Below, in pieces: positions 32,781 to 42,383 of a stretch of DNA of 64,000 bases. The stretch is taken from assembly GCA_019671005.1 (NCBI GenBank), contig CM033738.1, positions 15,526,202 through 15,590,201 of the forward strand, given 5' to 3'. This DNA is from Hibiscus mutabilis (lineage: Eukaryota > Streptophyta > Magnoliopsida > Malvales > Malvaceae). Positions within the stretch are counted from its first letter, which is position 1. Each line of letters begins with the position of its first letter. The notes under the pieces were generated by a model. The model saw only the letters and a list, made by a program, of their open reading frames with translations. It ran no database searches and was not told the DNA's origin. The translations under genes were made by a program, and so were the position numbers.

Positions 32781-33433
32781 CTATAAATGTTGGTGAGCTC
32801 TAACTCCCAACTTCCTAACTTCCTCTAAGAACCAAGTCAGCTTCCCTCCGTGATCTAATGTTGGATTAATATTTTGACTCAGTGCCATTGCTACATCAGC
32901 CAGGTCTGCCACTTGTTGAACCACTTTTTGTGCTTGAGTAACAGCAATCTTCATGTCATTATCCTTTTCCTGTATCTTCATTCTTGATCACTGAAATTGG
33001 ACATGTTGTTTCTCTTTACTTTCTTGATAATCTTTCTTAATATCATCAGTAAGATCTTTGTACATTAGTGTAAGATTGAGATACATGTCTACCTTCTTCT
33101 TTAGTGTTTCATTTTTAGCTTGACTGTTATTCAGCTTGATAATAGTATCCTCATACATTTGTATGTACTTATTCATCATCTCGCGTTTAGCCTGATTAAC
33201 CCTTAGATCATCCATGAAAGTAATGGTTGTATTTCCATTGTCTGCGGGTCACACGAGAGAGTATTGGCTCGATCTTCACTTGCTTTAAAGTTCCCTTTCC
33301 AGTATTTAGCTTCATGCTTCAGTTCTTTGATTATTTTCCTCGACTGTTCCAGAGTCACACCTAGACCAGCATTCTTGAGCATCGAACAAAGTTCTTGATA
33401 ATTGAATTGCAAATGTTTGAACACCTCATTCAA
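32781..33433 (-). pseudogene. Coiled-coil C-terminal part of a Tat/Ogre-associated protein
   Basis: Read in three overlapping frames: 33433-33203 (LCSMLKNAGLGVTLEQSRKI), 33215-32988 (MMNKYIQMYEDTIIKLNNSQ, heptad-like) and 32981-32781 (VTQAQKVVQQVADLADVAMA, ending RKLGVRAHQHL). The order and the ending resemble the C-terminal half of plant DUF7745-type proteins tied to these elements; this is recognition from memory. Two frame changes break it. Confidence 0.55.
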
Positions 33434-33459
33434 ATTATCTCTCTCCCGCCTTAATTTGC

Positions 33460-33800
33460 TTATTTAAGCCTCATATTCGAATTGGTGCCCCTCTTTTGGG
33501 GTATTTTCATCTTGAGTCTCTCACCCAACCATTGAATTAGGACGACTTTCTGTTCCAAATTTCCATTTTCCATGCTCCAAAAGAACTTGAACTCGACGTT
33601 TGATGGCGATCCAATTCTCAATAGAATGTCCTTGAATTCTAACATAAAATTCACAGTGAGCATTGACTTCATACCATTTTGGATACAGAGGTTGTAAAGG
33701 TGTAAGGAAAAGTGGGTCACCAATCGGGCTTTCAGTAATTGAGGATACAATTCTTTATGTGAAATATGAATTGGATCAAGGTAATGTTTGTTATCTCCTG
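33460..33800 (-). pseudogene. Second gag-tail copy with decayed Cys-His box
   Basis: In one frame the minus strand reads PLQPLYPKWYEVNAHCEFYV then RIQGHSIENWIAIKRRVQVL and LEHGKWKFG. The pattern C-x2-H ... GHSIEN-C is the Tat/Ogre gag motif, here with Tyr and Trp at metal-ligand positions. An overlapping frame (33750-33460) gives ELYPQLLKARLV upstream. It is similar in role to 33884-34159 but not a close copy. Confidence 0.6.
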
Positions 33801-33883
33801 TTTTTTGACAATCGGCTGAGGAAATACTGGATTTGAACTTTTCCCTGGGAAATTAATTGACTTTGATAGACTTGAGCTTCCCT

Positions 33884-34540
33884 TCACTTTTGCATCACCG
33901 GTGTTCTATTAATTTTCAGGCTTTTATGAAATTTGGGCCTTCTATCTTCAAAACTCAACGTGCCTATCTTGATAAAATTTTCAACCTTGTTTTTTAGAGC
34001 CTCGCAATTCTCGGTAGTATGGTCTGAACCTCCTTGATGGTAATCACATTTTGCATTAATACCATAGTCCTTGGGTGAATAAGACACTTTAGACTTGGAC
34101 GAAACTCGAACCACAAGATTTTTCTCCACCAGCATTAGAAGCAATTCTACATATGTCATTGGAATTGGATTAAAGGATCCTCCTCATTTCTTTTCTTCTT
34201 GAATTTCTTCCTGGCCTGTCATCACTTTCTTAGAGTCTAACTCAATTACACATCCAGCTGGTTTATTGATATGAATTGTAACAGTGCAATAACCCAGTTG
34301 TTTATTCATGTTCTAGTTTTTGTTCATTTATTTTTTCAATTTAGTATGCCCATTTTCTTTGGCCATAGCCGCCATCATAATCATCATCTCAACCATTTGC
34401 CTTTTCAGTTTTTGTTTCTCATTCGTGTCAGCATCAACACTAACAAAATTTGATGTGTGACTCTTGGATGAACTATCCTTCACTTCTTTTGTGGTTTGTC
34501 CAGGACACTGCTTTATATTTGTACTCTCCTCTATCGGAAT
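33884..34540 (-). pseudogene. Gypsy gag C-terminal part with Cys-His box
   Basis: 34159-33884 reads MTYVELLLMLVEKNLVVRVS, then CDYHQGGSDHTTENCEALKN and KVENFIKIGTLSFEDRRP. The C-x2-H-x4-DH-x4-C pattern is the Tat/Ogre gag box, with Asp in place of the usual Gly before His. Upstream, a Lys/Met-rich stretch (KQKLKRQMVEMMIMMAAMA) precedes a stop. The protein would be part of the capsid precursor. Confidence 0.65.
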
Positions 34541-35190
34541 ACGAATCCCCTTATCTGTTATGAGCGCCTTCTAATAATAACTACTTTTCGAATCAATACC
34601 TCTTTGAAATTAAGATACAATGCAAAAAAATGCCAAAAAATAAAATGAAATTAGTTAGTATTGTGAAATAATATTGAAGGAAAAAATTAAATGAATATAG
34701 TAAAGTAGGTTATATTAAGCAGAGAGAATAACCAGAGAAGAGTATTTAATCAGCAGCACCCTGCCTTAAGTTCCTGTCTGGCTCTAGTGGGGTGGGATTC
34801 TAGATTACATCATGTGGTTTTTGTTCTAGACTCTGGGTACCCGAACTGTCGTTACTGTCTACTGTGACAACAAGACGTCGATTTGAGAGTATACATCCCC
34901 TTATAGCGGAGGTGTAACCTCATAGTGTAAAAGGTTGTTATACAGGAAGAAAGACAAAATTTCAATCACGGAGATGGATACCTTACGTAGGATCATGTCT
35001 CTCTCCCATTTAAAAGAGAGCCCAGGTACAAGCTTATGCATGAATGACAGTTTATATCACACAAGTAAAAAGCATATCTCCATTCTTTCTAAAAATCCAT
35101 CCAATAATTATAGAAAAAATTAAATTCAAATTACCATTCTAAAATTCCAAAATGCCACGTAAAATTAATTAGGTCTGACTCTCAAATTAT
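34541..35190 (-). other. Leader region of Tat/Ogre-like element
   Basis: Between the primer-site-like sequence and gag. I see no domain on either strand; short frames are AT-rich. Ogre elements are known for long leaders, which fits. Confidence 0.4.
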
Positions 35191-35192
35191 CC

Positions 35193-35207
35193 CCAATGGA
35201 GTCGTCA
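35193..35207 (-). other. Primer-binding-site-like sequence after Tat/Ogre LTR
   Basis: The minus strand reads TGACGACTCCATTGG, starting three bases after the LTR end (35211). It resembles TGGCGACTCCACTGG found after LTRs of this lineage, with transition differences. Confidence 0.45.
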
Positions 35208-35210
35208 AGC

Positions 35211-37435
35211 TGTCGTGCCCATTTTTAAACCGGGTAAAAATAGCTTGACGATTAATCTTGGAAATTAAGAATTTTTGTTTAAATTTGATTTTTGAAAAGG
35301 CTGGAGTCGCCACCAATCACTTCGAGGTAGATCAGACACCATAAAAACAACCAGAGATTCGTTCTTTTTAAAGTTAGGGTTCGAGAGTTAGTTACGTGTG
35401 GGGAAGGATTAGCACCTCCACAAATACCTGTTATTGGTACCTTTTAATTTTACGTGGCATATTGGCATTTTGAATAATATTTTGAATTTAGTTTAACCAT
35501 TAATTATTAACTGAATTTAAATTCCAAATGGAGATATTCCTTTTATAAAGAAATATATTTTTTACCCGAATATGAGATTAGAAGCACCCCTTTACGTTAG
35601 GACACTCCTATTCATATTCAAAAAATATATTTCCAGCATAAAATGTTTTAAATGCATGACCAATTATTGTCTTATTTATTTTAAGTTCTGACTTAAAAAG
35701 GGCTCTAATTAATTATGTATTGTTTAATTCTACGAATAATATTTAAAAGCTTACATGAGATAACACCCAATTGCTTGAGCACCATCCATATTTAAGCCCC
35801 TAAATTATAGATAGTATTCCTAATTCAATTAATTAATCTAATTGTTTAAATTCCTAATTAAGGCTCTAATTAATTAATTATTTATCAATTTCTAGGATTG
35901 TAATGAATATTGGGTTTTCTACTTAAAAGCCCATCTTGAATAACACCTCATTATATTGGGATACCATTCAAATTAAGACTCCAAAGTTTCCCACTCAATG
36001 TCCATTAATTTGCTACAATTATCTTTCTTAATTAATTATCTAATTCTAGTAGAACATATGACTAAGGCTCTAAATAATTAATATCTAGGTGATTAAATTG
36101 TCTAACAATTATACTACATGTACTAATTTAAATCATGCATCAAGCATATAAATTAATTGAACTTAAATTAAACAATTAAATTACAGGACTAAATTGAAAA
36201 ATTAAAAACTTGAAATTTGATTTCATTAAAAGGGGACCAAATTATAACAAATGTAAAATTTTTTGGGCTAAAATAAAAGAAAACCTGAATGTAGGAATCC
36301 ATATCTAAGATCTGGCCTGCTTGGAATTTTGCGGTCTCCCAAATTCGGCACCAAAACAGTGTCATTTCGGAGAGGCTATAAAAGCTCAAAATTTAAGCTA
36401 AAACCTTCATTTTACACTGAGCCTCTCTCTCTCTCTACACTCTCAAATTATATGCCCTTAAACACCAAATACCCAGAAACCTAAGCCAAAATGAATTGAA
36501 ATCCATTGTTCTTCCCAAAATCATCTCCGTTCATCATATTTTTACCCATTTAATCTTCACAAACATCAAACCCTCTTCCCTTCTTTATTTTTAAAGATCA
36601 AACACCCACATTCTCTTCGGTGTTCATCCTTGTTCATCATAAATGGGATGAACACCAAAGAAACTGGCAATGCTTCGCCCTTAACATCGTCGTTCGATCC
36701 TTTACAGTCTAATTCTGATCATATAACACCGTTCGCCGATTATCTCTCTAAACTTTCGACCACCGTTTCTTTTCGGTCAGCTTCCGTCAGACAATTTTCG
36801 GCCGCTGGCCAAAACCCTAAAATTTCCCAAAATTTTCAATTTCCAACCCTAAAATTTTAAAAATAACCCCGGTTCATCAAAATCACCCTTCTTTCCCAGC
36901 CTAAAACTTAAATCTGCCCGTACTTGAGCCCTCTTCAACTCCGGCCATGAATATAATCATTTCGGCAACCACATATAGGATATTATATTTATTATTATTA
37001 GTTTATTAATGGTAGGTAATGATTGGTTATTATTGAACTGACACACTCTCTCTCCTCCTATTTATAGGATAGTGGAGGATGACATAAATGATGATGTCAG
37101 CAAGGCTAGCTGGATCCAACTTATGGGATAAAAAACTAAAATTCGTGTGCATGCTTCTAAGCCAATAGGAAGATGCCACACGTCCTATTTTAGGCGGAAA
37201 AATCTAAAATTTGGTTTTCTTGACCAGAATGGGCGAGAATGGGTTATAATGACTGTACATTGGGCTTAAATTGGGCTTTTAGGATTTTTAACATGTAAAA
37301 TAAACATTATATTATAAATGGACTATATTTGTACTGAATTCTAGAATGTAATGAATTTATTTATTGAGCTTTATTTATTTATTTATTTTTAAGAGAAATA
37401 TATATATAGGTGCCGGATAAAATTTAGGTCTTACA
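35211..37435 (-). repeat. 5' LTR of Tat/Ogre-like element
   Basis: 2,225 bp. The minus strand starts TGTAAGACCTAAATTTTATC and ends GGGCACGACA. A minus-strand TATA (CCTATAAATAGG) lies at 37062-37073. Blocks at 35289-35420 match the LTR fragment at 1735-1850. The plus strand also has promoter-like order: ccaaaacagtgtcattt, CTATAAAAG at 36375, then a CT repeat at 36423-36435, and an open frame from 36630. Confidence 0.7.
36330..36440 (+). promoter_or_regulatory. Antisense promoter-like module in the LTR
   Basis: The plus strand shows aaaacagtgtcattt (a decayed AAAACGACGCCGTTT), then TATAAAA at 36376-36382, then ctctctctctctc about 45 bp further. A similar order is seen at 52450-52560. Whether it starts transcripts is unknown. 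Confidence 0.3.
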
Positions 37436-38339
37436 ATGATCATACAACTACACGTAAAAAAAATGATGCAAATTATCTTGAAGCAGAAGTATTTACATTG
37501 GATAATCTGTTTTTATTTTTTTTTTTTGAACAAGACAAGCAATTGCCATTTCCGCAACACTTTAAAACAAGGCAATTGCTGTGGCAGAAAAAAAGACATG
37601 TCATTTCCTCAAACTATAACCACTCGTTTTAACAGAACACGAACACACAAACGTAGTAAAATCATCATGATCTTTATGTTTATGTTAAAAAAGTTCACAG
37701 CACAAGAAATATCACCATATCAAACTTAAGTTGTCTTCACATTTGTTCCAACGTCCTGCTCCAGCAGTCCTAAAACGATTTCTTTACTTGAATGAGGTTA
37801 TATGTCATTTGTGCGATCAAAATACTTTTGTGGTGAAGAGTGTGGAGATGGAATCTTTGACTAAAAACTAGTGTAAGGATTAGCAATTTACGTCCTTGAA
37901 GAAAGAAATTATACTCAACCAAAACTAAAAGAAGATCACACCTTAATTGATACGAAGATCTATGAAAGAAAATTAAAGAAGCCGTAGATGACCAATGTAA
38001 AAAGTTGTATATCTATTGCATAGATATTGGTTGGAGAATACAGTTCATGAAGGTGCATTTCAATCATGGAGGTACTTGTATTATTTTAAAGGCTTTAAAT
38101 GAGCAGAGCTGGGTAGGCATGCGGATATGGCCTGAATGAACAGTTTTGATACCACTATTAGAAAAAGTAAAATAAAGACCAAGGAGAAAATGAAGATTGA
38201 AATGTTGAAAGAGTTGCATATTATTATTCAGGAAACTAAATGGCAAAAAAGAAATAATGATATCCTAAAAATAGGAACCACTATAACAAGTAATTTAAAA
38301 TTAGTGAAAAATATCTCTAAGAATAAGGTCTGCAGCTAA
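37436..38339. other. Intergenic sequence, no gene recognised
   Basis: AT-rich with short frames on both strands. 37730-38060 looks less random and might be an old exon or transposon part, but no motif is secure. Confidence 0.35.
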
Positions 38340-38850
38340 CTAATTGACTTCATCAAATTCATAATTGGCCCGTAATAAATCCTCGCTTAAACCAAATATT
38401 TTTTAATTTTGATTTTAAAAAAATCTTCTAAGGTGTAGATTCCAAGTAACTTTCTCAGCTTTTGAAATGTAACTCCTACAATAAATCAAATCAATAACTA
38501 CATTATTTCTGAGGTCCCTCAAATAATGAAATTTTACATCTATATGTTTGTTTCTTTATTTCATATAACATTGTATTCTTTAAAAGTTTGATTGCTAAAT
38601 TATTGTCACAAAAAATCGTGGTAGGTCCTTGTTGTAATGAGCGTAGTTCTTCTAGAATTTTTTGTAACCAAATAGCTTGGGAGACGAGTTGTAACATCTA
38701 CAAACTCAACTCCATTAGTAGACAAAATAACAATTGGTTATTTTTTTTGAAGACCATAAAACAACCTCTGTACCCAGCATGAAAACATAATTCGAAGTCC
38801 TCTTTCTATCATCAAGATCACCAACATAGTCACTGTCTATGAAGCTAAAT
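38340..38850 (-). pseudogene. Fragment of copia RNase H
   Basis: On the minus strand from about 38845: FIDSDYVGDLDDRKRTSNYV, then FMLGTEVVLWSSKK, and in a second frame (38697-38503) SQAIWLQKILEELRSLQQGP and TTIFCDNNLAIKLLKN. These are the ordered RNase H blocks of a copia polyprotein, split by at least one frameshift and stops. No LTR is attached. Confidence 0.7.
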
Positions 38851-39185
38851 AAAATTAGATAAAATATCAAATTAATCCCTAAAATTTAGATAAAATATCA
38901 ATTTAACCTATAAACTTTAGATATAATATCAATTTGACCCCTAGACTTTAGCTAAATCTATCCCTGCTAGCTATCGATCGCCATATCGCCGACAACTACT
39001 CACCACCGTTGGCAAGGACTGTTGGGCCCAAAATTTTGAATTCACCTATTTTGACCTCTTGAACGCGAATTAGATGTTTGTTTCACCAAAAATTGGACCG
39101 GACTCCACAAATTTATCTAGATTGATCAAATCAAAATAGTTATCATTGTATTTTAGCTTAATGTTAAATTTGACGCTTCATTTTT

Positions 39186-40358
39186 GTTTGATTAAATTTT
39201 ATTATTATTTTTTTATGTCAACTCAATTTTAATTTTGAATAATTTAAAACAAAATATTATAGCAAATGTTTTATTATATATAAGATTATTATTATTTGAT
39301 ACATTGTTAGTAAAAATATATATATTTTTATAATTAGTTTTCATATAAATATAAATGTTTTCTTATTTATTTTTAAATTTTTTAACAATAACAACTGAAT
39401 TTCATTAATAAAACAATGGATGAAATTAGAATTACAACGCAGCGGAGCATAGTGAGTACAATAGTCACCAAAAAGCTCATACATAAAACAAAAATATTAA
39501 CCTCAAAGATACGACAAAAACGAAACATTCCCTTGAGAATGACATCCAACATCAAAAGAACCATTAATCTTTATAAAAAATCATTATCTTTGTCGAACGA
39601 GACACTTTACGAAGTGATAAAGGAATGGTGAGCGAACTAAACTATCTGACATGCTGCTTCGCTACACAGTTCTGATTATATTGAAAAACAACCTTTTACC
39701 AAAGACAGAATTTGAACTTGATCATCGACAAACCAATCAAAAAAAATGTCGTGAGGGTCTTTGTGCGAGCACCAAAACGGCAATAACTGCAAAGGTATGC
39801 AAAAAATGTACCAAAAGCCATAAGGAATGTGCCACAATAACAGAAAAAAGCGTGTCACAAAAGCAGAGAAACGCATGTCACAAGGACAAAAAATTTTATT
39901 CAAAATTTAAAAAAAAAACTCAAAAAAAAGGAAAACAAAAGACATAGTATGAAAAATAAAGGAAACAATAAATATCGGTGGTCAGCAACCAACATTAAAA
40001 TTAGTGCCACCGTCGGCTAAACAAAAATAAAAAAAAGAAAGCAGTACAAAATTATTTTTTATTTTTTAATATACTTAAATTGACATCATTTAAACATTAT
40101 TTTTAAAATTAATTTTTTTCTATTGAAAGTGTATTAATTGTAATCCATGTTCAATTAAACCAAAATTTGAAAATTTAAACAATAAAAGTTTAATATCAAA
40201 AGTATTATTACCATTATTAGTTGTCGAGCACAATTCAAGTAGTGCATCGACAGACCATCCTAGTTGCTGATTTTGATATAAACAATAGAAAATAGAAAAA
40301 GTAGTAAAAACCACCATTTGTTCTTTTTTCTTATCTTTTATCCCTCACCACAAATAGC
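39186..40358. other. Interior of foldback element, no gene recognised
   Basis: Contains A-rich and Lys-rich reading frames (39651-39947) that look like by-products of composition. No exon signal or domain seen. Confidence 0.35.
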
Positions 40359-40366
40359 TTCTCTTT

Positions 40367-41008
40367 TAGGGTGTTCAATCGGTCAGTTTGGTTAACGGAT
40401 CAAACCGAACTATTCAAAATTTATTAACCGAATTTTTTTATCGTTAAACGAGTTAAAAAAATTTTACCAAACCGAAAAAGTTCGGTTAATTTGGTCGATT
40501 TTTGAATTAATCGAATTTTTTTATAAAATTTTGAGTAAATTACAAAATGGTCACTAAACTATGTTAAAATAATACTTTTAGTCGTTGAACTTTTAAAAGT
40601 TATAAAAAATCATTAAACTTATCGAACTATCACAAAATGGTCATTGAACATTATAAATTATTGATAAATATGAAAAATTTTAATGACCATTTTGTAATAA
40701 TTCAATAAATTTAATGATCATTTGTGCTAATTTGATAGTTTAATGATCGTTCTATAATATATCAAAAAATTTAATGATACATTTTATAATTTTTAAAAGT
40801 TCAATGACCAAAAATAAATATATAATATATATAATATTCAATATATAATAAATTCAGCTAATTAACCGATTTCGAACCGAATTAACCGATAACTAAAGTT
40901 TGAAAAAAATCATTAACGGTTAACTGATTGAACTTAAAATTAACCGACCGATTAATTGAAAAAAAAACTTCGGTTCGATCGGTTAATTATGAACTTTGAA
41001 CACCCCTA
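40367..41008. mobile_element. hAT-like MITE with exact 8-bp target duplication
   Basis: Ends TAGGGTGTTCAATCGG and, in reverse, TAGGGGTGTTCAAAG. The target duplication TTCTCTTT is exact at 40359-40366 and 41009-41016. Interior blocks gttaaccgaa/ttcggtta are inverted. A second inverted-repeat element (about 40535-40815) lies inside. Confidence 0.75.
40535..40815. mobile_element. Small inverted-repeat element nested in the MITE
   Basis: Left arm taaattacaaaatggtcact and right arm ending ttttaaaagttcaatgacca are inverted. The arm resembles the Pack-MULE terminal repeat at 18144 (acaaatggtcactgaacttt), so it may be a small relative of that family. Confidence 0.5.
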
Positions 41009-41076
41009 TTCTCTTTACCTCTTTGATCCGTATGCTTCAGCTCCTTTACAGTCTTACATGAACCGAGAGTCTCACC

Positions 41077-41635
41077 TAGGGGTGATAATGAGCCTGGCCG
41101 GCTCACAAGCTACCCGGGCTCGACTCGGTCAAAGCTCGGCTCGAGTGAGCTCGACTCGGGCTCGGATTCGGCTCGAGACCTTAACAAGGTGAGCCGAGCT
41201 GACCCAAGCTCAGCTCGAAAAGCTCGTAAACAGGCTCAGAATACTTATATATATTATATATATATATGCTACATATACACTAAAAGTAATTTCTTTAGCA
41301 AAAGAAAAGTAATAAAATAAATTAGGGAAAATCCACTAAAAATAAATTAACTAAAATAAATTGGGCACTATTTTCCCCTTTCCCCGATATTGAATTTCGT
41401 TTCGGTATTGGTTATGAAAAGAGTTTTTAACGAGGCCCTATCTTTTATAAAAAGAATTATAGTAAAATTGTCCATTTCGAGCCGAGCCGAGCCTGACGAG
41501 CCCGAGCCGAGCATAACGAGCTTCGAGCCTGAGCCGAGCCCAATAGTATTGTTTTCGAGCCAAGCCTGAGCCTAAAATTTCGAGCTCGCTGAGCTTGGCC
41601 AGGCTCGAGCTTGACTCGGCTCGTTATCACCCCTA
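41077..41635. mobile_element. hAT-like MITE, GC-rich arms, exact 8-bp target duplication
   Basis: Ends TAGGGGTGATAATGAGCC and, in reverse, TAGGGGTGATAACGAGCC. The duplication GTCTCACC is exact at 41069-41076 and 41636-41643. Arms are rich in gctcgagctcg-like words around an AT-rich middle with a TA microsatellite near 41248-41268. Confidence 0.85.
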
Positions 41636-42085
41636 GTCTCACCGTCCCAAAGTGCTTTAGTATCTCTTTTACCTTTTTGATCTATGTGCTTTAGACCCAT
41701 TGTATTTGTTTCGAGTTATTCTAAATCAAATCTGAGTTACAAATATAATTGAAAATAAAAATTTAATGGTAGAATTTAAAAAATAAAAACGAAGTGTCAA
41801 ACTTAATACTAAGCTAAAAAATAGTAATAATTATTTTGAATTTAATGAATCTAAATAGATTTGTGAAGTTTGGGACATTTTTCGGTGAAATGGACACAAT
41901 ATTCACATTCAAGAGGTCAAAAAGAGATAAATTAAAAATTTTGAGTCTAACGGTGGCCGACAACGTTGGTGAGCATAAACCATCAGCGTATAAGTAGAAA
42001 TTGATGACAAGGTTTGACTAAAATTTAGGGGTTAAATTGAGATTTCTATCTAAAATTCATAGGTCAAATTAAAAATAAATTCTTT

Positions 42086-42383
42086 TACCACATCATCAAA
42101 CTAACAAGAATTAATTGCTCAGTGACCAAAATATTATAAATTGATAACGTATGTGGTCAAAACATAACGTTTTCAAAACTGATGATCAGAATCGAATTGT
42201 CAAAAATGAAAGGACAAACCGTGTAGTTTACCCTTTTTAAATTTCAATAGTGAAAAATAAATTTACTTAACCATCTGTTATCATTAAGAAAGAATATGTT
42301 CTCCTTTTCCATATTTCGGAATAAAGCGATTAGCTTTATCTAGTTTTTATTATTTCTATTTAACACAAACTCGAAAAGTATCA
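42086..42383. other. Upstream sequence of the isocitrate dehydrogenase pseudogene
   Basis: About 300 bp between the foldback element and the ATG at 42384. AT-rich, without a firm TATA box; a taatt-rich stretch lies at 42335-42365. The foldback element ends only about 300 bp upstream, so it may have displaced the original promoter. Confidence 0.35.

Larger units (their letters stand above)
32763..37435 (-). mobile_element. Tat/Ogre-like gypsy remnant with 5' LTR, gag and coiled-coil region
   Basis: On the minus strand the order is LTR (37435-35211), primer-site-like sequence, gag tail, a second gag tail and a coiled-coil protein end (to 32781). No reverse transcriptase, integrase or 3' LTR is present, so it is truncated at about 32763 next to a host-gene remnant. 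The Cys-His blocks and the coiled coil are of the kind found in plant Tat/Ogre elements. All frames are interrupted. Confidence 0.7.
38855..42085. mobile_element. Foldback (MULE-like) element with nested MITEs
   Basis: Left arm about 38885-39185 and right arm about 41770-42075 are inverted copies of roughly 300 bp. Shared blocks include tcaatttgacccctagactt/tcaatttaacccctaaattt, ttttgacctcttgaa and tttagcttaatgtt/tttagcttagtatt. The left end also has three near-tandem units (gataaaatatcaa(a/t)tt). No transposase is visible. The interior (39186-41769) holds unassigned sequence and two hAT-like MITEs (40367-41008 and 41077-41635). Long arms without transposase suggest a non-autonomous MULE, but I cannot define the target duplication. 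Confidence 0.6.

Noticed and set aside
36630..36860. Plus-strand gene MFIINGMNTKETG
   Set aside because: Lies inside a minus-strand LTR, short, with no domain; kept only as part of the antisense promoter observation.
39651..39947. Lys/Cys-rich open frame
   Set aside because: A-rich composition produces Lys codons; the opposite strand is equally open, and no domain is visible.
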